Shown piece after piece: positions 34,988 through 43,171 of a DNA stretch of 64,000 nucleotides. The notes under the pieces were generated by a model. It worked only from the letters and a program-made list of their open reading frames with translations, was not told where the DNA came from and searched no databases. A program made the translations under genes and the position numbers. The DNA comes from JANNYA01 sp031422315. GTDB taxonomy: Bacteria; Pseudomonadota; Gammaproteobacteria; Xanthomonadales; SZUA-5. The DNA lies in assembly GCA_031422315.1 (NCBI GenBank), contig JANOQN010000056.1:1-64000 (forward strand), written 5' to 3'. Positions within the stretch are counted from its first letter, which is position 1. Every line of letters starts with the position of its first letter.

Positions 34988-35770
34988 TTACTGACGTTTA
35001 GACAGCGAGTTTGCTAAGCCATCATTGCTAATTTTGGGGCCTTTGGGATAGCCGCTGCTACGCCAAGAAACGATGTTGCTCATACCGCTCACGGTAATCG
35101 CGTCCATGCGCTCGGCGCGTACATTATTGCTGGTGCCTTCGACGAAAACCGATAGCGCATCGCCTGCGATGGTCACGGTGTTACTCGTACCGTCCACGCA
35201 CACCGCCGCGCAGTTGCCCGACACTTGCGTGGTAATCGAAACGCCCGAAATCATGATGCGCTCACCGGCGCTGCAAGCGATTGACTGTCCATTGCTAACG
35301 CCTTCAATGGTGCGGGTTGCTGCGCAATTCTCTAAAGAAGCAATTGCAGCGCCCGGTGTTTTGGATGAAGCCGCTGCGCTCGCTTCAGCAGCAGCTTTTA
35401 CGATTCTCAGCGATGCATCTGCTTTTGCTGAGGAAGATACGCCGCTGCTATCAATTTTTGGCGCCGTGCCCATAGCGTTTGAGCCATAGCGAATTTGATT
35501 GCTGTAGCCTTCAAGTGCGATGGACTCCACCTGCTGCACGCTAACAACGGCGCTAACGCCGCTGACTACCAAACTGCCGCATGGGCCAGTTAGATTGATG
35601 ACTTGCGACGTGCCTTCAATTGAAATAGCTTCGCCGGCTTGGCAAGCGTAGTTGGCTTTAGTGCCAACGCCGCTAAATGATTTCGCGGCCAAGTTAAGCG
35701 GTAAAAATGCGCACAGCGCTAAAGCCACTACGATTGCTGATTTTTTATAGGAAATAGCCGATTGAATCAT
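34988..35770 (-). CDS. DUF3060 repeat-containing exported protein
   Basis: A protein of 260 residues with a signal peptide (core IVVALALCAFLPLNLAA) and a good GGAGC ribosome site. Two copies of a DUF3060-like unit are visible, about residues 38-95 and 158-240. Each starts with a Cys in a C-x-A-G-E motif followed by short beta strands of the type (I/V)xGxSNxV, as in ISIEGTSQVINLTG, VCVDGTSNTVTIAG and ITVSGMSNIVSW. This suggests a small right-handed beta-solenoid. Between the copies lies a serine/alanine-rich linker. Five cysteines are present. DUF3060 function is unknown; the location is periplasmic or surface. Confidence 0.8.
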   Translation of the reverse strand: MIQSAISYKKSAIVVALALCAFLPLNLAAKSFSGVGTKANYACQAGEAISIEGTSQVINLTGPCGSLVVSGVSAVVSVQQVESIALEGYSNQIRYGSNAMGTAPKIDSSGVSSSAKADASLRIVKAAAEASAAASSKTPGAAIASLENCAATRTIEGVSNGQSIACSAGERIMISGVSITTQVSGNCAAVCVDGTSNTVTIAGDALSVFVEGTSNNVRAERMDAITVSGMSNIVSWRSSGYPKGPKISNDGLANSLSKRQ

Positions 35771-35998
35771 TGCGAAGCTCCGTTTGGGGTTTGCTATGCT
35801 AACGGCAAATGTGAAAAATCAACGCATTTGTTTGCAGCGCGTTTAGTTTGGCGATACGAGGGTTTGGCAGAATGCGACGCCGCTCAACTACTTTCTCACC
35901 CCAGCCTTCGCGGCTTTGCCGAGCCAAAAGATCGCTTCCAAGCTGCCAATACAGCCAGCGGGTGGCGCAATAAGTAAAACCGGGTTTTCGCTCATGCT
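35771..35998. other. moaD-DUF3060 gap with a conserved-looking broken frame
   Basis: No clear gene. On the minus strand, an ATG 3 bases after the moaD stop opens a 35-codon frame (35995 to 35888) with the text NPVLLIAPPAGCIGSLEAIF. A neighbouring frame continues as GWGEKVVERRRILPNPRIAKL and stays open to about 35810. The two look like one coding-like segment broken by a frameshift, of a kind I associate with short repeated sequences near proteobacterial gene ends. It does not look like moaE, which would be expected here. The remainder would hold the DUF3060 promoter. Confidence 0.35.
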
Positions 35999-36244
35999 TC
36001 AGCCTCCACTAAAAGGCGGCAAAAACCCAATCTGATCTTGCTCCGCAATCACTTGATCCCAAGCCGTAAACTCACCATTACGCGCGGCTTTAAGTGCGCT
36101 TTGCGGAAACCGAAATTTGAATTGCGTTTGAAGTTCGCCGTAGAGCTCAGACACGTTGGCCGCGCTCGTTAGGTAGCTAAACTCCGCTTGCTTTGCTACT
36201 TCTGCCAGCTCAGCGAATAGTTGGACTTGGATGGTGATGCTCAT
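35999..36244 (-). CDS. moaD: Molybdopterin synthase sulfur carrier subunit
   Basis: A protein of 81 residues with the ubiquitin-like fold and the essential C-terminal Gly-Gly (FLPPFSGG), which is thiocarboxylated to donate sulfur to precursor Z. It starts with VQLFAELAEVAKQAEF and overlaps moaC by 4 bases (ATGA), giving translational coupling. Its partner subunit, moaE, is missing from this cluster. Confidence 0.93.
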   Translation of the reverse strand: MSITIQVQLFAELAEVAKQAEFSYLTSAANVSELYGELQTQFKFRFPQSALKAARNGEFTAWDQVIAEQDQIGFLPPFSGG

Positions 36245-36747
36245 GGTTGACTACCGTAGTCGGATTTGCCGCCGGATTTTTGCAGCAGGCGAATATCGGT
36301 GATGCTGATGTCGAAGCTGAGCGCTTTGCACATATCGTAGATACAGAGCGCGGCCGCAGTAGCGCCGGTGAGCGCTTCCATTTCGACGCCGGTTTGGGCG
36401 CTGCAGCGGCAGGTGCATTCGATAACAAAGCCGCTGGCATTGGGCGTGATGGAAATATCGCAGGCTTGTAGCGCAATCAAATGGCAAAAAGGAATTAGCT
36501 CGCTGGTGCGTTTGGCGGCCTGCACGCCGGCAATGATGGCGGTGTGGACAATCGAGCCTTTGCCGCCGTTCTTGCCGCCCATAAAGCCGTTTTCGCGCAA
36601 GTGCTGCATGGCATCGGCTGGCATTAAAACGGTTGCCGCTGCAGTAGCGCTACGCCGACTAGCCGGCTTTTCGCTGATATCAACCATCGCCGGATTGCCG
36701 GATGCATCGACGTGGCTAAGCGCATGGCGCGGGTTTGTGGAGTTCAT
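36241..36747 (-). CDS. moaC: Cyclic pyranopterin monophosphate synthase
   Basis: A protein of 168 residues. MoaC, acting after MoaA, converts 3',8-cyclo-GTP to cyclic pyranopterin monophosphate. Motifs are present: MVDISEKPASRRSATA near the start, IPFCHLIAL (the active-site PxCH segment) and VEMEALTGATAAALCIYDMCK with the catalytic Lys region. It starts 3 bases after the moaA stop and overlaps moaD. Confidence 0.96.
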   Translation of the reverse strand: MNSTNPRHALSHVDASGNPAMVDISEKPASRRSATAAATVLMPADAMQHLRENGFMGGKNGGKGSIVHTAIIAGVQAAKRTSELIPFCHLIALQACDISITPNASGFVIECTCRCSAQTGVEMEALTGATAAALCIYDMCKALSFDISITDIRLLQKSGGKSDYGSQP

Positions 36748-36750
36748 GAC

Positions 36751-37800
36751 TTAGCCGCCAATTTGATACATTTCAATGCGCTTTTTATTCGGTTTTATTG
36801 AATCGAGAGACGCGCCATTTTTAGCGTTCGTCGGAACGAGTGTGCTTGCGCGGTTTGCGCTGTAGCGATCGGTGCGCGCACGCCAGATAGTTTGAATGCG
36901 CCCTTGAATATCGGCATCGGTGCTTATGCCATCGCGCAGCAGCGCTTTCAAATCGAATCCGTTACTGCTAAACAGGCACAAATACAGCTGACCGTCAGCA
37001 GAGATTCGCGCGCGCGTGCAGCTGCCGCAAAACGGTTGGCTGATCGACGCAATGATGCCAATTTCGCCGCTGCCATCGTCAAACTGATAGCGCTGCGCGG
37101 TTTCAGATGCTTCGCGTGCGGGCATTTTCGTCAGTGCAAAATGCGGCTGGATTAAGTTGATGATTTCAGCGGAACTGACCACCGCTTCTTGCTGCCAGCC
37201 GTTGCAATTACCGACGTCCATGTACTCAATAAAGCGCACGATATGGCCGCTATGGCGAAAGTGCGAGGCTAGCGCCAGCACGTCTGCCTCATTTTGCCCG
37301 CGCTGCACCACGCAGTTAAATTTGATCTGCACGAAACCGGCGTTTTCAGCAGCAGCAATGCCGGCAAGCACGTCAGCTAGTTTGCCGCGCCCGCCGCTCA
37401 TGCGAGCAAAGCGTTCTGGATCCAAACTATCTAGACTAATCGTCAGCCGAGCTAACCCAGCCTGTTTGAGCGCCTGCGCGTGCGCTGCTAATAGGCTAGC
37501 ATTGGTCGTTAATACCACTTCGCTACCTAATGATTTTAATGCGGCAACTAGTTCCGGCAAATCTTTACGCAGCAGCGGCTCACCACCAGTCAAGCGAAAT
37601 TTACGCACGCCAAGTTGATGGAAGCAGCGTGCTAAGCGGACTATTTCAGCAAAGCTCAAGCGCGCGCTGCTCGGCATTCCGAACCCTTGCGGATAGTCCG
37701 CTTCCGGCATGCAATAGGGGCAGCGGAAATTGCAGCGATCAATCAACGAGATGCGCAAATCAGCCAGCGCCCGGCCAAATTGATCGTTTAGCGCGTGCAT
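36751..37800 (-). CDS. moaA: GTP 3',8-cyclase (radical SAM)
   Basis: A protein of 349 residues. The N-terminal radical-SAM cluster motif CNFRCPYC (C23, C27, C30), the SAM-binding TGGEPLLRKDL, and the C-terminal 4Fe-4S cysteines in FCGSCTRARIS and, 15 residues further on, LYLCLFS are all visible. The C-terminus ends IGG, and the terminal Gly-Gly of MoaA is required in the active site of known enzymes. It directly abuts the MBL-fold gene and lies in the same leftward operon. Confidence 0.96.
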   Translation of the reverse strand: MHALNDQFGRALADLRISLIDRCNFRCPYCMPEADYPQGFGMPSSARLSFAEIVRLARCFHQLGVRKFRLTGGEPLLRKDLPELVAALKSLGSEVVLTTNASLLAAHAQALKQAGLARLTISLDSLDPERFARMSGGRGKLADVLAGIAAAENAGFVQIKFNCVVQRGQNEADVLALASHFRHSGHIVRFIEYMDVGNCNGWQQEAVVSSAEIINLIQPHFALTKMPAREASETAQRYQFDDGSGEIGIIASISQPFCGSCTRARISADGQLYLCLFSSNGFDLKALLRDGISTDADIQGRIQTIWRARTDRYSANRASTLVPTNAKNGASLDSIKPNKKRIEMYQIGG

Positions 37801-38571
37801 CTAGACGGGTTCTATTCCAACTGGCCCAATTCCAGGCAGCGGAACTCTGCTACCCGCGCGCAAAACGCTAAAGCCCAATGCGGCAATGGCATCGGCCTCA
37901 GCGGCGTCGTGCTGATGATAAACCCACATGCGCGCGCGCAGGTGATTTTCATATTCGCGCGCTAGATCATCAGCGCCGGTGTGCGATGGATTGCTGCGCA
38001 AACTGCAATCGTGAAATAGCGCTTCAAAGCCTGCGCCAAAGTGCGCGAATAGCTCAGGAATCGGCCGGGTATCGCCGCTGTAGACGAAGCTTCCAGCGAG
38101 TGCCAAGCCGAAAGCGCTTAGCGGCGCGTGGTGGCGTACGGCAAAGCTGTTGAACGTCAGTCCGCAATAGTAGAACTGCGCGCCAACCGGAATGAGCTGA
38201 AACACATCCCAGAAATTCATGCCGCCTTCGGCCAATCCTGGAAACTCTGCCATGCGCGCATGCAGCGTGGCAATCAGTGTGACTGGCACAAACAGCTTGA
38301 CTCGCTGAGCGGTAAACGCCAGCTGATAAAACAGGGTTTCCAACCCGCCAATATGATCAAAATGCGCGTGGGTAATGTAGATCGCAGGCATTGCGCTGCC
38401 GGTATAGCTGGCTCGAAAAGCAGCCGGTGCGCTCGGCCCGCAGTCAATCATCAGCAGCGGCTTACCATCCGATTCCAGCACTGCAGCAGCTGAGCCGAGC
38501 GTGACCGAGCTACCGCTGCCGGTGCCTAGAAAATGCAGTGTTAGCTTGCTCACAATCGGCGCCGTGCTCAT
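37801..38571 (-). CDS. MBL-fold metallo-hydrolase
   Basis: A protein of 256 residues from the ATG at 38571, fixed by the 4-base ATGA overlap with the kdkA stop. The zinc motif THAHFDHIGG, a later histidine in AVRHHAPLS, the aspartate in YSGDTRPIPEL and the late histidine in YHQHDAAE make a full metallo-beta-lactamase site. It has the general look of the RNase Z/PhnP-like group with phosphodiesterase activity. Its presence between kdkA and moaA gives no clear hint about the substrate. Confidence 0.85.
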   Translation of the reverse strand: MSTAPIVSKLTLHFLGTGSGSSVTLGSAAAVLESDGKPLLMIDCGPSAPAAFRASYTGSAMPAIYITHAHFDHIGGLETLFYQLAFTAQRVKLFVPVTLIATLHARMAEFPGLAEGGMNFWDVFQLIPVGAQFYYCGLTFNSFAVRHHAPLSAFGLALAGSFVYSGDTRPIPELFAHFGAGFEALFHDCSLRSNPSHTGADDLAREYENHLRARMWVYHQHDAAEADAIAALGFSVLRAGSRVPLPGIGPVGIEPV

Positions 38572-39281
38572 TTTACAAGCATGTCCTGATGCGCATTTTC
38601 CAACGCCGGCCAAAGTTTTGCATCGAAATCCTCACGCGCTGCGAAACCGAGCTTGGTCAGTGAGCGCTTGAGCCGCTGCAAATTCGTGCTGACCAACAAA
38701 CCTTGGGTTGATCTATTTAACTTGCGAATCACGCTGCGATCAAAATCCAATAGCGCGACGCCCTTATCGGTCACGATGACATTGTGCGCATTTAAATCGG
38801 CATGATCGACGCCGAGCGCGTGAAAGCGGGCAATCGTGCTGCCGACCTCAGTAAACAACGCTGCATCGGCTTTGGCAACGAAATCTGATAGCGGCCGAGC
38901 GCCTGGCAGCCAGGCGGTCAATAAATCAGCGCGATAGATCAGCCCGCTTCGCACAAAGCGCGCGGCTATTGGCTGCGGTGCGGGCAGCTGCCAGATACAC
39001 ACTTGCTGGAGCAGGCGAAATTCGGCAAATGCGCGGGTTCGCTCGGCGCCAGCAAACCAGTAGCAATCGCCCATGATCGGAGCCAATAAACCACCTCGCG
39101 TGTAGTGCCGCAGCGCAGCAGTGCCAAAGCCGCCCTGTATTTGCCAGGCTTGCCCGCGCCCGCGCGCTAGGCTTTTGCGGGCGTCGCATGGCGGCTCGAA
39201 CAAATGATCAAGCGAATCATCAGTGAGCTCACGATCAATGATCGCCGCGCCATTTTTAAAGCGCTCTAGCGTGCAGCGCAT
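38568..39281 (-). CDS. kdkA: 3-deoxy-D-manno-octulosonic acid kinase
   Basis: A protein of 237 residues with a small protein-kinase-like fold. The catalytic loop DHADLNAHNVIV and the DFD metal motif in ALLDFDRSVIR, followed by LLVSTNLQRLKRSL, match KdkA, which phosphorylates the KDO of lipid A inner core in Haemophilus and Xanthomonas relatives. The start TRGG near residue 60 and YWFAGAERTRAFAEFRLL are also typical. It supports a Gram-negative host making phosphorylated KDO. It lies between the carbonic anhydrase gene (34-base gap) and the MBL gene (4-base overlap). Confidence 0.92.
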   Translation of the reverse strand: MRCTLERFKNGAAIIDRELTDDSLDHLFEPPCDARKSLARGRGQAWQIQGGFGTAALRHYTRGGLLAPIMGDCYWFAGAERTRAFAEFRLLQQVCIWQLPAPQPIAARFVRSGLIYRADLLTAWLPGARPLSDFVAKADAALFTEVGSTIARFHALGVDHADLNAHNVIVTDKGVALLDFDRSVIRKLNRSTQGLLVSTNLQRLKRSLTKLGFAAREDFDAKLWPALENAHQDMLVK

Positions 39282-39315
39282 GCGTTAGTCGGCACCCATG
39301 TTATTCGGCACCCAC

Positions 39316-39867
39316 TTATTCAACAACCTTGCTGACAGCGCCGCTCAAAAAACCATCCTTGAGCTTGACGTAATTGCGCGCTGAGTAATACAGCATCTCA
39401 ATTTCTGCAGGTTTCAAATCGCGCGCGTATTTAGCCGGGTTGCCGATCCATAAACTGCCCGGCAGCATAATCTTGCCCGGCGTCAACACGCTGCCCGCAC
39501 CTAACATGCAGTGCTGGCCGACCACTGCTCGATCCAGCACGGTTGCGCCCATGCCGATTAAGCAGGCATCCCCAATCTGGCAGGCGTGCAAAATTGCGCC
39601 GTGCCCGATGGTTACATCTGAGCCGATGATTAGCGGCACGCCGCCAGCGGTATATTCGCCATCGTGCGTTACATGCAGCACGGTGTTGTCTTGAATATTC
39701 GTGCGCGCGCCGATGTGAATCTGATTGACATCGCCGCGCGCCGCTACGAACGGCCAAATGCTGACGTCATCGGCGAGCGTAATCTGCCCCAGAATCATCG
39801 CTTCAGGGGCTACATAAACCCGGCTACCAAGTTGGGGCACATGCTCAAAATAGCGATACAGCGCCAT
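39316..39867 (-). CDS. Gamma carbonic anhydrase-like hexapeptide protein
   Basis: A protein of 183 residues of the YrdA/CaiE type. Left-handed beta-helix hexapeptide repeats run from about 20 to 130. The three zinc histidines are seen in NTVLHVTHDG and TIGHGAILHACQIG (H68, H90, H95 by position in the motif). The C-terminal helix is present. Many members have lost or weak carbonic anhydrase activity, so the reaction is uncertain. It starts one base after the mutase stop, so it is in the same operon. Confidence 0.93.
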   Translation of the reverse strand: MALYRYFEHVPQLGSRVYVAPEAMILGQITLADDVSIWPFVAARGDVNQIHIGARTNIQDNTVLHVTHDGEYTAGGVPLIIGSDVTIGHGAILHACQIGDACLIGMGATVLDRAVVGQHCMLGAGSVLTPGKIMLPGSLWIGNPAKYARDLKPAEIEMLYYSARNYVKLKDGFLSGAVSKVVE

Positions 39868-39868
39868 G

Positions 39869-42322
39869 CTAGAACGGCAGCTCTAACTTGGCATCCAATG
39901 CAAGTAACTGGGCGCGAAACAGTGCTTGGATGCGCCTAAGCGCCGCCTCAGTTTGGCCTTCAAAGCGCAGCACCAAGCAAGGAGTCGTGTTGGAGCAGCG
40001 CACCAAGCCCCAGCCATCATCAAAGTCGGCGCGTACGCCATCAATCAGATTGATCCGGGCGTCGTCAAACTTGGCTTTCTTGATGAACTTATCGATATAG
40101 CGATAGTGCTCGCCTTCTTGCATCTGAATTTTCAGCTCGGGAGTGCTGATCGCGTTTGGAATGTCATCAAACAGCTCATCAAGGTCCATGCCACTGGCTG
40201 CCAGAATTTCCACCAGTCGACAAGCCGCATACATGCCATCATCAAAGCCGAGCCAGCGCTCTTTGAAGAAGAAATGCCCGCTCATTTCACCGGCTAGCTC
40301 TGCGCCGGTTTCGCGCATTTTTTTCTTAATCAGCGAATGCCCGGTCTTCCACATAATCGGTACGCCGCCGGCCGCGCGAATCGAATTATTCAAGGCGCCG
40401 GTGCATTTGACATCAAAAATAATGCTGGCACCCGGGCAGCGGCTCAGCACATCTTGCGCGAACAGCATCAACATACGATCTGGATAGATGATTTTGCCGC
40501 TTCTGGTGACCACGCCTAAGCGATCACCATCGCCATCAAAGGCCAGCCCGATATCAGCGTTGACTTGCTTGACTACGACCATCAAATCGCGCAGATTTTT
40601 TGGCTCGCTTGGGTCAGGGTGATGGTTAGGAAAATTGCCATCGACTTCGCAATATAGTTCTTCAACTTCGCAGCCGATCGATTGCAGCAATTTCGGCGCA
40701 ATCATGCCAGCAATGCCGTTACCCGCATCAATCACCACGCGCAGCGGATTTTCCAGCTGAATATCGGCGCTAATGCGATCCACATACGCTTCCGTGACAT
40801 CACTGGCTCGCAGATTGCCTTTGCCGGATTGAAAATCGCTGCTGCTGATGCGTCGATACAGCGCCTGGATCGATTCTTCCGCCAGCGTTTCACCGTTGAT
40901 GACCATTTTTAGGCCGTTGTAATCGGGCGGGTTGTGCGAGCCGGTCAGCATGACGCCGCAGCCGGTTTCTAAATGATGTGTGGCAAAGTACAGCACCGGC
41001 GTCGGCACAGCGCCAATATCGATCACATCACAACCGGTGCCGCGCAGCCCGCGAATTAGCGCGCTAGATAGCGATGGTCCTGAAAGCCGACCGTCCCTTG
41101 CGACGATCATCTCACTGCGGCCAATCGCTAGCACTTCAGTGCCGAGTGCGCGGCCGATCAGCTCGACCACTTCCTCAGTCAAGCCCGCACCGACTATGCC
41201 GCGAATGTCATAAGCCCGGAAGATCGACGGGTCGATCGGTACATTCGGTGCTCTGGGTTTGCCATCGCCTGCGGCAAAATTTTCTTCTGCTCTCTCAAGC
41301 GCGGCGGCCTTTTCTTCGGAGGCCACCAGCTGCAATTTGGCTGCGGTAGCATCGGAAAGCCGTGAATCTTGCTTGGCGTTCGTTGGACGCGCATCGCTTT
41401 GTTTGACGTCGGCTTCTTTGCGCTGAAACCTTTGCGCCACATCCCCAAATAGCTGCGGCCTGGAGCGCAGAAAAAATAATCCGCCCAGTACTACCAAAGC
41501 ACCCAGCGTGGCTAAAAGCGGCGCTAGCCAGCCTTCCATGCCGAAAAATTTGAATGGATCTTGCGTGCCCCAGCCAACCGAAAGTCGGCTGTTTGGAATT
41601 GGCAAAGTGCCGCTGATCGGCCCCGCAGAACCAGCCCGCTGCACCGACGCTGCCGCGCTCATGCCGCGCTGTTGCAAATCGACAAAACCATCGGGATTAA
41701 GCGAAGCGAGCGCTTTAACCGAGTTGCAGGGGAATTTTGCCAGTAAAAATCCGAGCACAACTTCGGCGCGAATAATTGGCTCTGCAACGACTAAACTAAA
41801 GCTCTTATTAGGCTCCATATGCAGCTGCGCATCAGCGCGTTTGCCGGTGCGCTGGGCTTCCAGTAACAAGTCCAGCTTGGCATAGCCAAACTGTGCAAAG
41901 CGATTGCCAAGCGCCGAATTAACGTCGGCGCCGCGCAGTAGCTCAACGTCGGTTGCGCCCTCGAGCTGCGCCAACATGGTGGCATTGGCGTTTGCTTGAT
42001 CAAAGCCTTCAATTTGCGAGGCTAACTCAAACGCGGCTTTGCCATTCACTACGGCATCGAGCTTTTTTTGCACCGCGCTAATTTCCGCGCCAAAATTCTC
42101 CGCCAGTGTTTTCGCGCTCGCCTGTGCGCTGCCGCTATTCATTGCCGCTTTCAACGCGGTAAGGCTTTGCAAACCCAGCGCCGCTGCAGCTGCTAGCGTT
42201 AATCCAACCAGCAGCGCAAAGACAATCTTTTTGGCGTCAAAGTTGCTTGCCGCAGGCGCGGCCGAAGGCCCTGCTGCGGCAATGCGCGCTAAATCTCCAA
42301 CGGTAGTCGTTTTCTTGGCCAT
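39869..42322 (-). CDS. algC: Membrane-anchored phosphomannomutase/phosphoglucomutase (AlgC-type)
   Basis: A protein of 817 residues, about 350 longer than AlgC. A basic N-terminus and a helix at 31-50 are followed by a periplasmic-looking domain (about 52-260) and a second helix (about 265-286). The catalytic part starts near DPSIFRAYDIRG (364-375), with the phospho-serine in TGSHNPPDYNG (S462), the metal loop FDGDGDRLG and a sugar-binding GEMSGHFFF. It interconverts hexose-6-P and hexose-1-P for LPS and exopolysaccharide. The extra domain resembles the single extracytoplasmic domain of sensor proteins, with a linker rich in charged residues (about 300-360). Its role is unknown, though similar long forms occur in Xanthomonadaceae. 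Confidence 0.93.
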   Translation of the reverse strand: MAKKTTTVGDLARIAAAGPSAAPAASNFDAKKIVFALLVGLTLAAAAALGLQSLTALKAAMNSGSAQASAKTLAENFGAEISAVQKKLDAVVNGKAAFELASQIEGFDQANANATMLAQLEGATDVELLRGADVNSALGNRFAQFGYAKLDLLLEAQRTGKRADAQLHMEPNKSFSLVVAEPIIRAEVVLGFLLAKFPCNSVKALASLNPDGFVDLQQRGMSAAASVQRAGSAGPISGTLPIPNSRLSVGWGTQDPFKFFGMEGWLAPLLATLGALVVLGGLFFLRSRPQLFGDVAQRFQRKEADVKQSDARPTNAKQDSRLSDATAAKLQLVASEEKAAALERAEENFAAGDGKPRAPNVPIDPSIFRAYDIRGIVGAGLTEEVVELIGRALGTEVLAIGRSEMIVARDGRLSGPSLSSALIRGLRGTGCDVIDIGAVPTPVLYFATHHLETGCGVMLTGSHNPPDYNGLKMVINGETLAEESIQALYRRISSSDFQSGKGNLRASDVTEAYVDRISADIQLENPLRVVIDAGNGIAGMIAPKLLQSIGCEVEELYCEVDGNFPNHHPDPSEPKNLRDLMVVVKQVNADIGLAFDGDGDRLGVVTRSGKIIYPDRMLMLFAQDVLSRCPGASIIFDVKCTGALNNSIRAAGGVPIMWKTGHSLIKKKMRETGAELAGEMSGHFFFKERWLGFDDGMYAACRLVEILAASGMDLDELFDDIPNAISTPELKIQMQEGEHYRYIDKFIKKAKFDDARINLIDGVRADFDDGWGLVRCSNTTPCLVLRFEGQTEAALRRIQALFRAQLLALDAKLELPF

Positions 42323-42385
42323 GCTAGGGTTACCGGTTCAATGATGGTGCTGCAAAAATGAGGGAACTTGCGAATCAGGTGAAGC

Positions 42386-42838
42386 TTAGCGCAATCCTGT
42401 GTGTCCGTAGCCACCGGAACCGCGTTCACTGGCAGCAAATTGTTCGACTACCTTAAATTGCGTGCGCGCAATCGGCACAATAATCAGTTGTGCAATCCGA
42501 TCACCCGGCGCAATCGCGATCATTTCGGTGCTGCGGTTCCAACAGGCCATAATAAGTGGGCCTTGATAATCCGCATCTATTAGACCAACCAAATTACCAA
42601 GTACCAAGCCTTTGGCGCCCAAACCAGAGCGCGGCAGCAGTATGGCGGCGTAGTTCGCATCCGCCAAATAAATCGAGATGCCTGCTGAAATCATGCGGGT
42701 TTCCCCTGGAGCAAGCGTGATATCCGCATCCAAGCAGGCGCGCATGTCTAAGCCTGCGCTGGCTTCAGTGGCGTAGCTTGGTAGTGGCCAAGTGTTGCCA
42801 AGTCGGGGGTCAAGTATTTTGAGTTCTACATCAAGCAT
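42386..42838 (-). CDS. dut: dUTP diphosphatase
   Basis: A protein of 150 residues. All five trimeric dUTPase motifs are present: AGLDMRA, LPRSGLGAKG, GLIDADYQG, GDRIAQLIIV and the C-terminal GSGGYGHTG. It hydrolyses dUTP to dUMP, limiting uracil in DNA and feeding thymidylate synthesis. It lies downstream of coaBC in the same direction, separated by about 500 bases of REP-like repeats, and is followed by the mutase gene 63 bases later. Confidence 0.97.
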   Translation of the reverse strand: MLDVELKILDPRLGNTWPLPSYATEASAGLDMRACLDADITLAPGETRMISAGISIYLADANYAAILLPRSGLGAKGLVLGNLVGLIDADYQGPLIMACWNRSTEMIAIAPGDRIAQLIIVPIARTQFKVVEQFAASERGSGGYGHTGLR

Positions 42839-42857
42839 GTGGTTTTCGATCCAATTT

Positions 42858-42950
42858 TATATCGTCATTTCCGCTAAGCCTCAGCAATTCTATATCGTCA
42901 TTCCCGCGCAGGCTCAGCAATTCTATATCGTCATTCCCGCGAAGGCGGGA
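42858..42950. repeat. Three tandem 33-bp REP-like units
   Basis: TATATCGTCATT begins at 42858, 42891 and 42924, an exact 33-base period. Units 1 and 2 continue with the Cys/Ala-type text CCGC..AAGCCTCAGCAATTC and differ at a few bases; unit 3 runs into the complete hairpin CCCGCGAAGGCGGG. The first two units are truncated REPs that lack the right arm of the hairpin. The period being a multiple of 3 leaves an open frame that repeats 11 residues, but this is not a gene. Confidence 0.85.
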
Positions 42951-43112
42951 ATCCAGGCTCACCGAGCTTTCAGTGTGCTGCTCAGTTAAAAATTGCGAAT
43001 GTTTTGGTGCATTTTGATTTCGAGCGAGTTTGACACCTGTAATGGATCCCCGCCTTCGCGGGGATGACGAGGTGGGGCTGAGGTGCCCGCAAATTCGACT
43101 GCGCGTTCAACT
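42926..43112. repeat. REP-like composite element, copy A
   Basis: The left end is TCGTCATTCCCGCG-AAGGCGGGAAT-CCAGGCTCACCGA, the middle holds AATGTTTTGGTGC and TTTGACACC, and the right end is an inverted REP (CCCCGCCTTCGCGGGGATGACGA) followed by GGTGGGGCT and AATCGACTG-like text. Opposed REP units enclose about 60 bases of spacer, the arrangement called BIME in enterobacteria. About 75-80 per cent of positions match copy B by eye. Confidence 0.8.
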
Positions 43113-43171
43113 TAAACAACTGCATGATCAACTGAAAACATCGTTACTACTGCAAAAACATTCGAGTGCCT

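Noticed and set aside
42792..42989. Open frame with an 11-residue repeat (QQFYIVIPA)
   Set aside because: It is caused by the 33-bp REP-derived repeats, which happen to keep one frame open.
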